DNA from: an uncultured Eubacteriales bacterium | GTDB lineage: Bacteria; Bacillota; Clostridia; Christensenellales; Christensenellaceae | Length of the DNA: 8,854 nucleotides | Assembly: GCA_900545085.1 (NCBI GenBank) | Contig: UQXU01000074.1 | Span: 1-8,854, forward strand | Direction of reading: 5' to 3' | Shown: one piece after another, positions 1 through 5,542 of the stretch | How positions within the stretch are numbered: the stretch's first letter is position 1 | Layout of the letters: every line of letters begins with the position of its first letter | Program-made: the position numbers and the translations under genes | The notes under the pieces: model-generated | Database searches by the model: none | What the model saw: only the letters and a program-made list of their open reading frames with translations | What the model was told of the DNA's origin: nothing

Positions 1-6
1 TTTTTG

Positions 7-35
7 TTGACTTAAATCTTTTAAAGATATATAAT
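7..35 (+). promoter_or_regulatory. Sigma-A-type promoter at the left edge
   Basis: TTGACT (7-12) and a perfect TATAAT (30-35) are separated by exactly 17 nt, a near-consensus housekeeping promoter. A second TATAAT lies at 47-52, but nothing at the right distance upstream looks like a -35. Transcription would begin around 42 and run into the small ORF at 86, then antisense into the 3' end of gap. Confidence 0.7.
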
Positions 36-85
36 TACATCATCTATATAATTAAATTCTATATATTTTTTAAGCGGAGTAAAAT

Positions 86-268
86 ATGAAAAAAATAATC
101 GTTTTTTTATTAATATTATGTGTTGTTGCAGCGGCATTGCTTTCTACGTGCAGCCTGCATTCCTCTCCTAAAACCTTTATAATAAAAAACGCCCCGACGA
201 AGAAAACATCTGCGCCGAGGTGTGTTTGCACGAATTATTTCTGCTCCGCTATATACTTTGTGAGCTGA
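86..268 (+). CDS. Small signal-peptide-like ORF, possibly a decayed lipoprotein gene
   Basis: I do not recognise this 60-residue ORF. It has a plausible GGAG ribosome binding site 6 nt before the ATG and a strong promoter upstream. The N-terminus looks like a signal peptide: Lys-Lys, then a hydrophobic run of about residues 4-19, then LLSTC (Cys22). That resembles a lipobox, but Thr at the -1 position is atypical. From about residue 34 the reading frame passes through the intrinsic terminator of gap, and its last 34 nt lie antisense inside gap, so the C-terminal half (Cys-rich, no recognisable domain) is probably not under protein-level selection. It may be a short secreted peptide, the 5' remnant of a lost lipoprotein, or a chance ORF on a transcript antisense to gap. 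The start is believable; the functional status is not established. Confidence 0.35.
   Translation: MKKIIVFLLILCVVAAALLSTCSLHSSPKTFIIKNAPTKKTSAPRCVCTNYFCSAIYFVS
184..220 (-). terminator. Intrinsic terminator of gap
   Basis: Read on the minus strand, CCTCGGCG (220-213) pairs with CGTCGGGG (199-192) over 8 bp including two G-U wobbles, with a 13-nt loop. It is followed by CG and a run of six T (189-184). The two wobble positions become C-A mismatches on the plus strand and no T-tract follows there, so it should work only for transcripts leaving gap. It begins 15 nt after the gap stop codon. Confidence 0.75.
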
Positions 269-1239
269 ACTACCTTATTTGAATATCCATACTCGTTGTC
301 ATACCATGCGACCAGCTTGCAGAATCTGTCGCCAAGCAGCATCGTGCTCGCCGCATCGAAAATGCACGTCTGAGCATCGCCTATAAAATCAGACGATACG
401 ACTTTATCCTCAGTATAGCCTATAGTTCCTCGCATTTCGTTCTCACTTGCACGTTTTATTTCGGCATTCAGCTCCGTTATCGTAACCGGAGTTTTCAGCC
501 TGGCAGTCAAATCCACAACAGATACGTCAAGAGTAGGAACTCTAAACGCCATGCCCGTTATCCTGCCTTCCAGCTCAGGAATGACTCTAGCCACTGCACT
601 CGCTGCGCCTGTAGTCGCGGGAACAATATTATGCGACGCGCTCCTGCCTGCTCTCCAATCTCTGCCTGCGGGAGAATCTACCACCTTCTGACTTCCCGTC
701 ATAGAATGGACGGTACTCATCAGCGCTTCTTCTATACCGAATTTATCATTTACTACCTTGACCAACGGAGCCAGACAGTTAGTCGTGCAGGACGCATTCG
801 AGACCACGTCCATATCCGGAGAATAAGCTTCCTCATTCACTCCCATAACAAATATCGGACTGTCAGAGCTGGGAGCCGTAATTACTACTTTTTTTGCTCC
901 TGCTTCTATATGCGCTCTTGCCTTTTCCGCTTTTGTAAACGCGCCCGAAGCTTCTATTATGTATTCTGCACCGCAGTTGTCCCACGGTATCGCAGACGGG
1001 TCTTTAACCGAAAACACGTCTATGCGCTTTCCGTCTACCACAAGCGCATTTCCCAGAGCTTCAACCTCTCGAGGGTATCTGCCGTGAACACTGTCGTATT
1101 TCAGCAGATATTTCATATAGGCCGCATCGAGAAACGGATCGTTTATCCCCACAATCTCCATGTCTTTTTGTTCAAAAGCAATTCTAAAGACAATGCGTCC
1201 TATTCTGCCGAAGCCGTTTATCCCAACTTTTATAGACAT
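235..1239 (-). CDS. gap: Type I glyceraldehyde-3-phosphate dehydrogenase (NAD-dependent)
   Basis: This cytosolic glycolytic enzyme oxidises glyceraldehyde-3-phosphate with NAD and phosphate to 1,3-bisphosphoglycerate. The 334-residue length is normal for the family. An N-terminal Rossmann fold opens with KVGINGFGRIGR (4-15), and the acidic residue of GINDPF (31-36) fits NAD preference. The catalytic signature SNASCTTNCLAP has its nucleophile at Cys151, and the partner base is His178. The C-terminus carries the usual WYDNEYGYSNKVV. Internal segments (NDPF, QKVVDSP.GRDWR.GR, GMAFRVP.LDVSVVDLT, GYTEDKVVSSDF) resemble E. coli GapA and eukaryotic GapC more than the classic Bacillus-type gap. Residues after His178 read SMTGSQ, where relatives usually have a different residue at Met180. 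The start is fixed by AGGAGG 7 nt upstream. It is the last gene of the minus-strand block, 68 nt after the aminopeptidase, and its SD lies in an inverted repeat that may limit translation or transcription. Confidence 0.97.
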   Translation of the reverse strand: MSIKVGINGFGRIGRIVFRIAFEQKDMEIVGINDPFLDAAYMKYLLKYDSVHGRYPREVEALGNALVVDGKRIDVFSVKDPSAIPWDNCGAEYIIEASGAFTKAEKARAHIEAGAKKVVITAPSSDSPIFVMGVNEEAYSPDMDVVSNASCTTNCLAPLVKVVNDKFGIEEALMSTVHSMTGSQKVVDSPAGRDWRAGRSASHNIVPATTGAASAVARVIPELEGRITGMAFRVPTLDVSVVDLTARLKTPVTITELNAEIKRASENEMRGTIGYTEDKVVSSDFIGDAQTCIFDAASTMLLGDRFCKLVAWYDNEYGYSNKVVQLTKYIAEQK

Positions 1240-1246
1240 AAAAAAT

Positions 1247-1283
1247 CCTCCTGCGTAATGATATGCTTAGCATTTGCAGGAGG
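1247..1283 (-). promoter_or_regulatory. Inverted repeat sequestering the gap Shine-Dalgarno, terminator-like
   Basis: On the minus strand CCTCCTGC (1283-1276) is perfectly complementary to GCAGGAGG (1254-1247). The right arm contains the gap SD itself, and a T-rich stretch leads to the ATG at 1239. The 21-nt loop contains a further ATGC/GCAT pairing, and flanking A-rich and T-rich tracts could extend the stem with some mismatches. The same DNA therefore looks both like an intrinsic terminator for the upstream aminopeptidase gene and like a hairpin that hides the gap ribosome binding site. Which role applies cannot be decided from sequence alone. I see no convincing separate promoter for gap in the short gap between the genes. 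Confidence 0.6.
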
Positions 1284-1307
1284 TTATTTTTTTATGCTGC
1301 GTTTTTG

Positions 1308-2423
1308 TCAGCTCAATTTTTCCGGATTGAGATCCTTCAGCTCGTCGAGCACGAATCTCCCATCCTTACGGATAAGTACATCGTCGAAGTAAATCTCTCC
1401 GCCGCCGTATTCCGGCGTCATTATCAGCACCAGATCCCAATGTATCGCGCTTTTATTTCCGTTGTATGCTTTCTCGTAACAATTACCCGGCGTAAAATGT
1501 ATCGAACCTGAGATTTTTTCGTCAAAGAGTATATCTCCCATAGGTTTGTTTATATGCGGATTAACGCCCAATGCAAACTCTCCGATATATCTCGCTCCTT
1601 CATCAGTATCCAGCACTTCGTTTATGCGCTTATCGTCGTTAGCGTGCGCTTCGATTATTTTTCCGTCCTTGAACGTGAACGATACATCTTCAAATTTGTA
1701 ACCCTGATAAAAACTCGGGGCATTATACTTTATTTTTCCGTTTACACTGGTGCGCACAGGCGCCGTGTATACTTCTCCATCCGGGATATTTATGTGTCCT
1801 TCGCATTTCACAGAGGGTATGCCTTTTATAGAAAAAGATATGTCCGTATCAGGGGCGACAAGCCTTACTCTGTCCGTCCTGTTCATAAGCTCTGCCAGAG
1901 GAGTCATGGCACGAGACATTTTAGCATAATCCAAATTACAAACTTTAAAGTACAGATCCTCGAAGGACTCCGTGCTCATGCCCGACTGCTGAGCCATTGC
2001 GGAATTGGGATACCGCAGCACCACCCATTTCGTCCTGGGAACGCGTATCTCGGAATGCACACGATTGCTGTATATCGTCTGGTATACATTCATGCGCTCT
2101 CTGGGCACGTCGGCATTTTCACTCGCATTGTCGTTTCCGCGAAACGCTATGTAAGCGTCCATCTCTTTCATTCTCGCCTCGTCCCATCTGAGCTGAGCGC
2201 GAGCCTGCTCTTCAGTCAGCTCCATGAGCCATGCGCGCTGAACCTTGGAACGTATCATGTTCACGAACGGCTGTCCGCCTGCGCGATATACCGCCGCTAC
2301 AAGCTCCTGCGCGACTATATCCTCACAGTCAAATATTTCTATGAGCACTTTCTCACCCGGTTCTATCCTGCACGAATATCTCACGAGGTTTTCTGCGAGC
2401 TGCCTTAATCTGGGATCCGTCAT
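1308..2423 (-). CDS. M29 family aminopeptidase (AmpS/PepS/aminopeptidase T type)
   Basis: This is a cytosolic metallo-exopeptidase that removes N-terminal residues from peptides, probably in peptide recycling. The 371 residues lack a signal peptide. The N-terminal domain starts with the family pattern LRQLAENLVRYSCRIEPGEKVLIE (6-29). The C-terminal half holds the metal-site region: GEVYTAP (216-222, Glu217), GEFALGVNP (281-289, Glu282), DEKISGSIHFTPGNCY (301-316, with Glu302, His309, Tyr316) and IHWD (327-330, His328, Asp330). Together these match the Glu/His/Asp ligand set of M29 enzymes such as Thermus aminopeptidase T, although I did not align residues one by one. M29 members are usually a little over 400 residues, so this is a short member, but all key motifs are present. 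An AAGGAG lies 7 nt before the ATG. It follows the glycosyltransferase stop by 21 nt, so the two are co-transcribed. Substrate preference cannot be predicted. Confidence 0.9.
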   Translation of the reverse strand: MTDPRLRQLAENLVRYSCRIEPGEKVLIEIFDCEDIVAQELVAAVYRAGGQPFVNMIRSKVQRAWLMELTEEQARAQLRWDEARMKEMDAYIAFRGNDNASENADVPRERMNVYQTIYSNRVHSEIRVPRTKWVVLRYPNSAMAQQSGMSTESFEDLYFKVCNLDYAKMSRAMTPLAELMNRTDRVRLVAPDTDISFSIKGIPSVKCEGHINIPDGEVYTAPVRTSVNGKIKYNAPSFYQGYKFEDVSFTFKDGKIIEAHANDDKRINEVLDTDEGARYIGEFALGVNPHINKPMGDILFDEKISGSIHFTPGNCYEKAYNGNKSAIHWDLVLIMTPEYGGGEIYFDDVLIRKDGRFVLDELKDLNPEKLS

Positions 2424-2444
2424 CGCTTTTCTCCTTTTTTTCTT

Positions 2445-3350
2445 CTACTTAAATCCGTATCTCTCTCTTACGATATAATGCGGTCTGTCCTTCGCTTCGT
2501 CATATATCCTGCTGATATACAGGCCCATTATACCCAAAGACACGAACAATCCGCCGACGAGCAGGAAAAGAAGCGAAAATATTATGTGCATATAAGGCCA
2601 AGTTCCTGTCGCCGTGAGTATTATGGACAAAATGAGGTATACTAATGCAAGGATACATGTGACTGCGCCGAGCATCATCGGGAGCTTCAGAGGTTTTGAG
2701 GAAAACGCCGTTATCCCGTCGCCTGCCAGCTTGAACATTTTTTTAAGCGTGTATTTTGTCTCGCCTGCCGCACGCTCATCGCGGACATATTCCAGAGGAA
2801 TACTGGAAAAGCCTGCCCATGCGGTCATGCCGCGAAGAAAGCGATTATGTTCTTTCATCTCTCCGAGCATATCCGCCACCTTGCGGTCTATAAGACGGAA
2901 GTCTCCCGTATCTCTCGGGATGTAATCTCCGCCCATCATTCCTAAAAAGCGGTAATACCCCCAAGCCGTAAACTTCTTCATGAATGTCTCGCCATGACGC
3001 TTGGTGCGCTTTCCGTACACAATATCATAGCCCCTGCGCCAAAGCTCGACCATATCCGGAATCAGATCTGCGTCTATGATAACCACGGCGTCTCCCTTTG
3101 CCTCTGCCGTACCCGCTGTGACCGCGGGCTGATGCCCAAAGTTTCGTGAAAAGCTTATTACTCGGACTTCATCATCCTCGCTCGCAATTTGCTTTAGTAT
3201 ATCTAAAGTCTTATCTCTGCTGCCGTCGTTCACAAACACCAGCTCCTTGTCGCAGCCGGGTATATCGACCGCATGCAGGCGCTCATATGTCTGGCGCAGC
3301 ACTTCCTGCTCATTAAAGCAGGGCACTACTATGGAAATAAGATTTTTCAT
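2445..3350 (-). CDS. GT2 family polyprenyl-phosphate glycosyltransferase, GtrB/DPM1-like
   Basis: This probably moves a sugar from a nucleotide donor to undecaprenyl phosphate at the inner face of the membrane, feeding a cell-surface or teichoic-acid-type modification. The sugar is unknown. The GT-A domain starts at ISIVVPCFNE (5-14), followed by FVNDGSRDKT (39-48), SFSRNFGHQPAVTAG (67-81), IIDADL (91-96), the catalytic-region GDFRLIDR (149-156), RFLRGMTAW (170-178) and ERAAGETKYTLKKM (192-205). Two C-terminal membrane helices follow (about 223-247 and 254-279). After DADL, relatives normally read QDPPEL before IP; here that stretch is absent, an apparent in-frame loss of about six residues next to the metal site. 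I set the start at 3350, where GGAGG lies 5 nt upstream. An in-frame TTG at 3476 would add 42 residues with no family similarity and lies at the promoter's transcription start, so I reject it. Length is 301 residues against about 310-320 usual. Confidence 0.9.
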   Translation of the reverse strand: MKNLISIVVPCFNEQEVLRQTYERLHAVDIPGCDKELVFVNDGSRDKTLDILKQIASEDDEVRVISFSRNFGHQPAVTAGTAEAKGDAVVIIDADLIPDMVELWRRGYDIVYGKRTKRHGETFMKKFTAWGYYRFLGMMGGDYIPRDTGDFRLIDRKVADMLGEMKEHNRFLRGMTAWAGFSSIPLEYVRDERAAGETKYTLKKMFKLAGDGITAFSSKPLKLPMMLGAVTCILALVYLILSIILTATGTWPYMHIIFSLLFLLVGGLFVSLGIMGLYISRIYDEAKDRPHYIVRERYGFK

Positions 3351-3400
3351 CAGTGCCTCCGTTTTCCTTAACATTCTTTGAGAGACAGAGAAACCTAAAA

Positions 3401-3420
3401 CGGACGTCAGAACACGTCCG
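3401..3420 (-). other. Perfect hairpin in the glycosyltransferase leader
   Basis: CGGACGT and ACGTCCG form a 7-bp perfect stem around a 6-nt loop. On the minus strand the stem is followed by TTTTAGG, a short T-tract. It sits in the predicted leader of about 120 nt between the promoter and the glycosyltransferase start. It could be a weak attenuator or an RNA stability element. I recognise no known riboswitch or T-box motif around it. Confidence 0.45.
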
Positions 3421-3479
3421 CCGCTGCATCCGGTCTTAGCTTCCTGCAATGCTGCTCTCCGCTCTGATATACTCAAACT

Positions 3480-3508
3480 ATTATACCCTTTTTTGCTTCA
3501 AAAGGCAA
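3480..3508 (-). promoter_or_regulatory. Promoter of the glycosyltransferase-aminopeptidase-(gap) unit
   Basis: On the minus strand TTGCCT (3508-3503) and a perfect TATAAT (3485-3480) are 17 nt apart. Transcription would begin near 3474, leaving a leader of about 120 nt. It is divergent from the fba promoter, with 19 bp between the two -35 boxes, so one regulator bound between them could affect both. Confidence 0.75.
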
Positions 3509-3527
3509 AATATTTGCATAAAAACAC

Positions 3528-3556
3528 TTGACGTGAGCGCAAAATAACGTCACAAT
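3528..3556 (+). promoter_or_regulatory. Probable fba promoter
   Basis: TTGACG (3528-3533) is followed after 17 nt by CACAAT (3551-3556), a good -35 with a weaker -10 (4 of 6). Transcription would begin near 3563, giving a leader of about 50 nt before the AAGGAGGT ribosome binding site and the fba ATG. I see no better pair in this region. Confidence 0.5.
3529..3552. promoter_or_regulatory. Inverted repeat inside the fba promoter, candidate operator
   Basis: TGACGT (3529-3534) and its exact complement ACGTCA (3547-3552) are separated by 12 nt. The two half-sites overlap the -35 and -10 boxes of the fba promoter, the position expected of a repressor operator. The ACGTCA hexamer also occurs at 3404-3409 in the divergent leader. 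The pattern is not one I can assign to Rex, CcpA or CggR. Confidence 0.35.
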
Positions 3557-3585
3557 TAAAGTACAGCAAAGTTTGGTAAAGTCAT

Positions 3586-3597
3586 ATGCTATTTTAA
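3586..3597 (+). repeat. 12-bp direct repeat flanking fba, left copy
   Basis: ATGCTATTTTAA occurs here, just before the fba ribosome binding site, and again at 4550-4561 directly after the fba stop codon. The unit is short and AT-rich, so chance is a fair explanation. Confidence 0.4.
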
Positions 3598-3612
3598 CAA
3601 GGAGGTACGACA

Positions 3613-4548
3613 ATGCCATTAGTCACATCTACTAAAATGTTTAAGGAAGCATACCACGGCGGATATGCCATAGGTGCTTTCAATGTAAACAACATGGAAA
3701 TCATACAGGGTATCACTGAGGCCGCGAAGGAAGAAAACGCTCCGCTCATCCTGCAGGTATCCAAAGGCGCGAGAAAATACGCTAACCCCACATATCTGCG
3801 CAAGCTCGTGGAAGCTGCGATAGAAGAAACAGGTCTTCCCATCTGCCTGCATCTCGACCACGGCGATTCCTTTGAAACCTGCAGAAGCTGCGTAGACGGC
3901 GGCTTCACATCCGTAATGATAGACGGTTCCCATTTACCCTTTAAAGAAAATATCGAGCTGACAAAGCGCGTAGTAGAATATGCTCACGACCACGGCGTCG
4001 TAGTCGAAGGTGAGCTGGGCAGACTCGCCGGCGTAGAGGACGACGTTAAAGTAGATTCTGAGGACGCATCCTATACTCGGCCGAGCGAAGTCATAGAATT
4101 CGTAGAGAGCACAGGCGTAGACTCCCTCGCTATCGCGATAGGAACAAGCCACGGCGCTTACAAGTTTAAAGGCGAAGCTAAGCTGAGATTTGACATTCTC
4201 GATGAGATAGTCAAAAAGCTGCCTGAGTTCCCCATCGTGTTGCACGGCGCTTCTTCCGTTATCCCCGAATTTGTCGATATGATAAATGAATTCGGCGGGA
4301 ATATGCCCGGTGCAAAAGGCGTGCCCGAAAATCTCCTGCGTCAGGCCGCTAAGAGCGCGGTATGCAAAATCAACATCGACTCTGACCTTCGTCTCGCCAT
4401 GACCGCTACAATCCGCAAATACCTCGCTGAGCATCCGGCAGATTTCGACCCGAGACAATATCTCTCCCCCGCCAGAGAAGCTATAAAAGCTATGGTAAAG
4501 CACAAGATTGTCAACGTACTCGGCTGCAACGGCAAAGCTAATCTCTAA
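3613..4548 (+). CDS. fba: Class II fructose-1,6-bisphosphate aldolase
   Basis: This zinc enzyme reversibly splits fructose-1,6-bisphosphate into dihydroxyacetone phosphate and glyceraldehyde-3-phosphate in glycolysis and gluconeogenesis. The 311-residue TIM barrel shows the class II signatures: LHLDHGDSFE (79-88) with catalytic Asp82 and zinc ligand His83, SVMIDGSHLPF (100-110), VVEGELGRLAG (130-140), GTSHGAYKF (177-185) with zinc ligand His180, VLHGASS (209-215) with zinc ligand His211, and the phosphate-binding NIDSD (254-258). Length and motifs fit the Firmicute/spirochaete-type class II aldolases. The start has an excellent AAGGAGGT site. It forms its own unit, with a promoter upstream and a strong terminator just downstream. 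The other glycolytic gene, gap, lies on the opposite strand about 2.4 kb away. Confidence 0.97.
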   Translation: MPLVTSTKMFKEAYHGGYAIGAFNVNNMEIIQGITEAAKEENAPLILQVSKGARKYANPTYLRKLVEAAIEETGLPICLHLDHGDSFETCRSCVDGGFTSVMIDGSHLPFKENIELTKRVVEYAHDHGVVVEGELGRLAGVEDDVKVDSEDASYTRPSEVIEFVESTGVDSLAIAIGTSHGAYKFKGEAKLRFDILDEIVKKLPEFPIVLHGASSVIPEFVDMINEFGGNMPGAKGVPENLLRQAAKSAVCKINIDSDLRLAMTATIRKYLAEHPADFDPRQYLSPAREAIKAMVKHKIVNVLGCNGKANL

Positions 4549-4549
4549 A

Positions 4550-4561
4550 ATGCTATTTTAA
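4550..4561 (+). repeat. 12-bp direct repeat flanking fba, right copy
   Basis: This second copy of ATGCTATTTTAA begins one base after the fba stop codon. It lies between the stop and the terminator hairpin. Confidence 0.4.
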
Positions 4562-4570
4562 GAAATATAT

Positions 4571-4600
4571 GCACTCCGCTTTCCGGGCGGAGTGCTTTTT
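4571..4600 (+). terminator. Intrinsic terminator of fba
   Basis: GCACTCCGC (4571-4579) pairs perfectly with GCGGAGTGC (4587-4595) around a 7-nt loop, followed by five T (4596-4600). This 9-bp GC-rich stem separates fba from the next plus-strand unit. Confidence 0.93.
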
Positions 4601-4639
4601 AATGACAAAAACATGCAAGCATAGCGTTGGACTTTGTTT

Positions 4640-4665
4640 TGTGATATAATTCTGTGATATAATTA
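4640..4665 (+). promoter_or_regulatory. Tandem extended -10 promoter elements for the DUF554-LUD unit
   Basis: A 13-bp unit, TGTGATATAATT plus C or A, is repeated back to back (4640-4652 and 4653-4665). Each copy contains TGATATAAT, an extended -10 hexamer (TATAAT at 4645-4650 and 4658-4663). For the second copy TTGTTT (4634-4639) offers a weak -35 at 18 nt; the first has no clear -35. The predicted leader is about 115-125 nt long. Confidence 0.6.
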
Positions 4666-4714
4666 CGAAAGTAATATTGAACATTTAACTATGATTAGTT
4701 GTCAAACAATAAGC

Positions 4715-4739
4715 ATACTAATACCGCGCGTCTTAGTAT
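4715..4739 (+). other. Inverted repeat in the DUF554 leader
   Basis: ATACTAA (4715-4721) and TTAGTAT (4733-4739) are perfectly complementary over 7 bp with an 11-nt GC-rich loop. An AT-rich stretch follows. It could be an operator or an RNA hairpin in the leader. No known riboswitch motif is visible. Confidence 0.35.
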
Positions 4740-4782
4740 TTAAACTTTTTAATTTTATACAAAAAACGGAGCTAGCCTTTTT

Positions 4783-5505
4783 ATGCCCGGTCTCGGAACT
4801 ATTATAAACGCCGTCGGCATTCTGCTCGGCGGAATATGCGGAATGCTGTTCGGAAAAAAGATGAAACAGCGCTATCAGGATACTCTCATGCGCGCTACAG
4901 GCGTTTGTATACTATTTATCGGTATCGGCGGAGCCATGGAAAAAATGCTGACCTTGGGCGCCGACGGTCTCGTAAGCAGCGGAAGCATGATACTCATAGT
5001 CAGCGTTGCACTCGGCTCTATTATAGGAGAAATAATAAATATCGAATACGGCATGCAGCGATTCGGAGAATGGCTGAAACGCATATCTAAAAGCGAAGGA
5101 GACCTTAGCTTTGTAGACGCTTTCGTAACAGCATCTCTCACAGTCTGCATAGGCGCTATGGCTATAGTCGGGGCTATACGAGACGGAATATACGGAGATC
5201 CCTCAATACTTGCAGCTAAAGCCATGATAGACTTTATAATAATATTGATAATGACCGCGTCCAAAGGCAAGGGCTGTATGTTCTCCGCAATACCTGTTTT
5301 TATTTTTCAAGGAGCGATTACTCTTCTTTCCGCATTCATAGAGCCCATCATGACGGACGCAGCCTTAAACAATCTCTCTTTAGTTGGCTCTGTACTGATA
5401 TTCTGCGTCGGTCTGAATCTCATATGGGATAAAAAAATCAAGGTTGCAAATCTTTTACCTTCTGTCGTATTGGCAGTAGTATGCGCATATATACCTTTAT
5501 TCTAA
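4783..5505 (+). CDS. DUF554 family membrane protein (YdfK/YqgA-like)
   Basis: This is an integral membrane protein of unknown function, probably some kind of transporter or channel-like protein. The 240 residues open with the family's typical MPGLGTIINAVGILLGG and contain hydrophobic segments at about 5-24, 37-55, 66-86, 112-132, 146-160, 168-188, 198-214 and 222-240. The most characteristic stretch is GAMAIVGAIRDGIYGDPSIL (124-143), matching the conserved GAMAIVG..DG..GD.SIL pattern of DUF554. Glycine-rich helices are also typical. The start is supported by family similarity from residue 1. The best upstream SD, GGAG, is 11 nt from the ATG, longer than usual, so translation may be modest. 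It is the first gene of a two-gene unit, with the LUD protein starting 37 nt after its stop and no terminator between. Confidence 0.9.
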   Translation: MPGLGTIINAVGILLGGICGMLFGKKMKQRYQDTLMRATGVCILFIGIGGAMEKMLTLGADGLVSSGSMILIVSVALGSIIGEIINIEYGMQRFGEWLKRISKSEGDLSFVDAFVTASLTVCIGAMAIVGAIRDGIYGDPSILAAKAMIDFIIILIMTASKGKGCMFSAIPVFIFQGAITLLSAFIEPIMTDAALNNLSLVGSVLIFCVGLNLIWDKKIKVANLLPSVVLAVVCAYIPLF

Positions 5506-5542
5506 GAATTTTCGACTATATCAACCCAAGGAGATGATAATA

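Noticed and set aside
1263..1392. Plus-strand ORF with an SD-like AGGAGG at 1278-1283 and ATG at 1293
   Set aside because: The AGGAGG is the complementary arm of the gap leader inverted repeat, and the frame is antisense to the 3' end of the aminopeptidase gene.
1554..2408. Long plus-strand open frame of 284 codons, and similar frames at 631-1392 and 6688-7338
   Set aside because: These lie wholly or almost wholly antisense to the aminopeptidase, gap and trpS genes, have no RBS or domain, and their translations are rich in His/Arg/Tyr as expected from reading a real gene backwards.
3351..3476. Upstream TTG start for the glycosyltransferase adding 42 residues
   Set aside because: Family similarity begins at MKNLISIVVP, a GGAGG sits 5 nt before that ATG, and the TTG is at the predicted transcription start with no RBS.
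3594..4535. Minus-strand open frames across fba (3594-3908, 3619-3933, 3934-4503, 4341-4535)
   Set aside because: They mirror the fba coding sequence, lack promoters and RBS on that strand, and show no recognisable motif.
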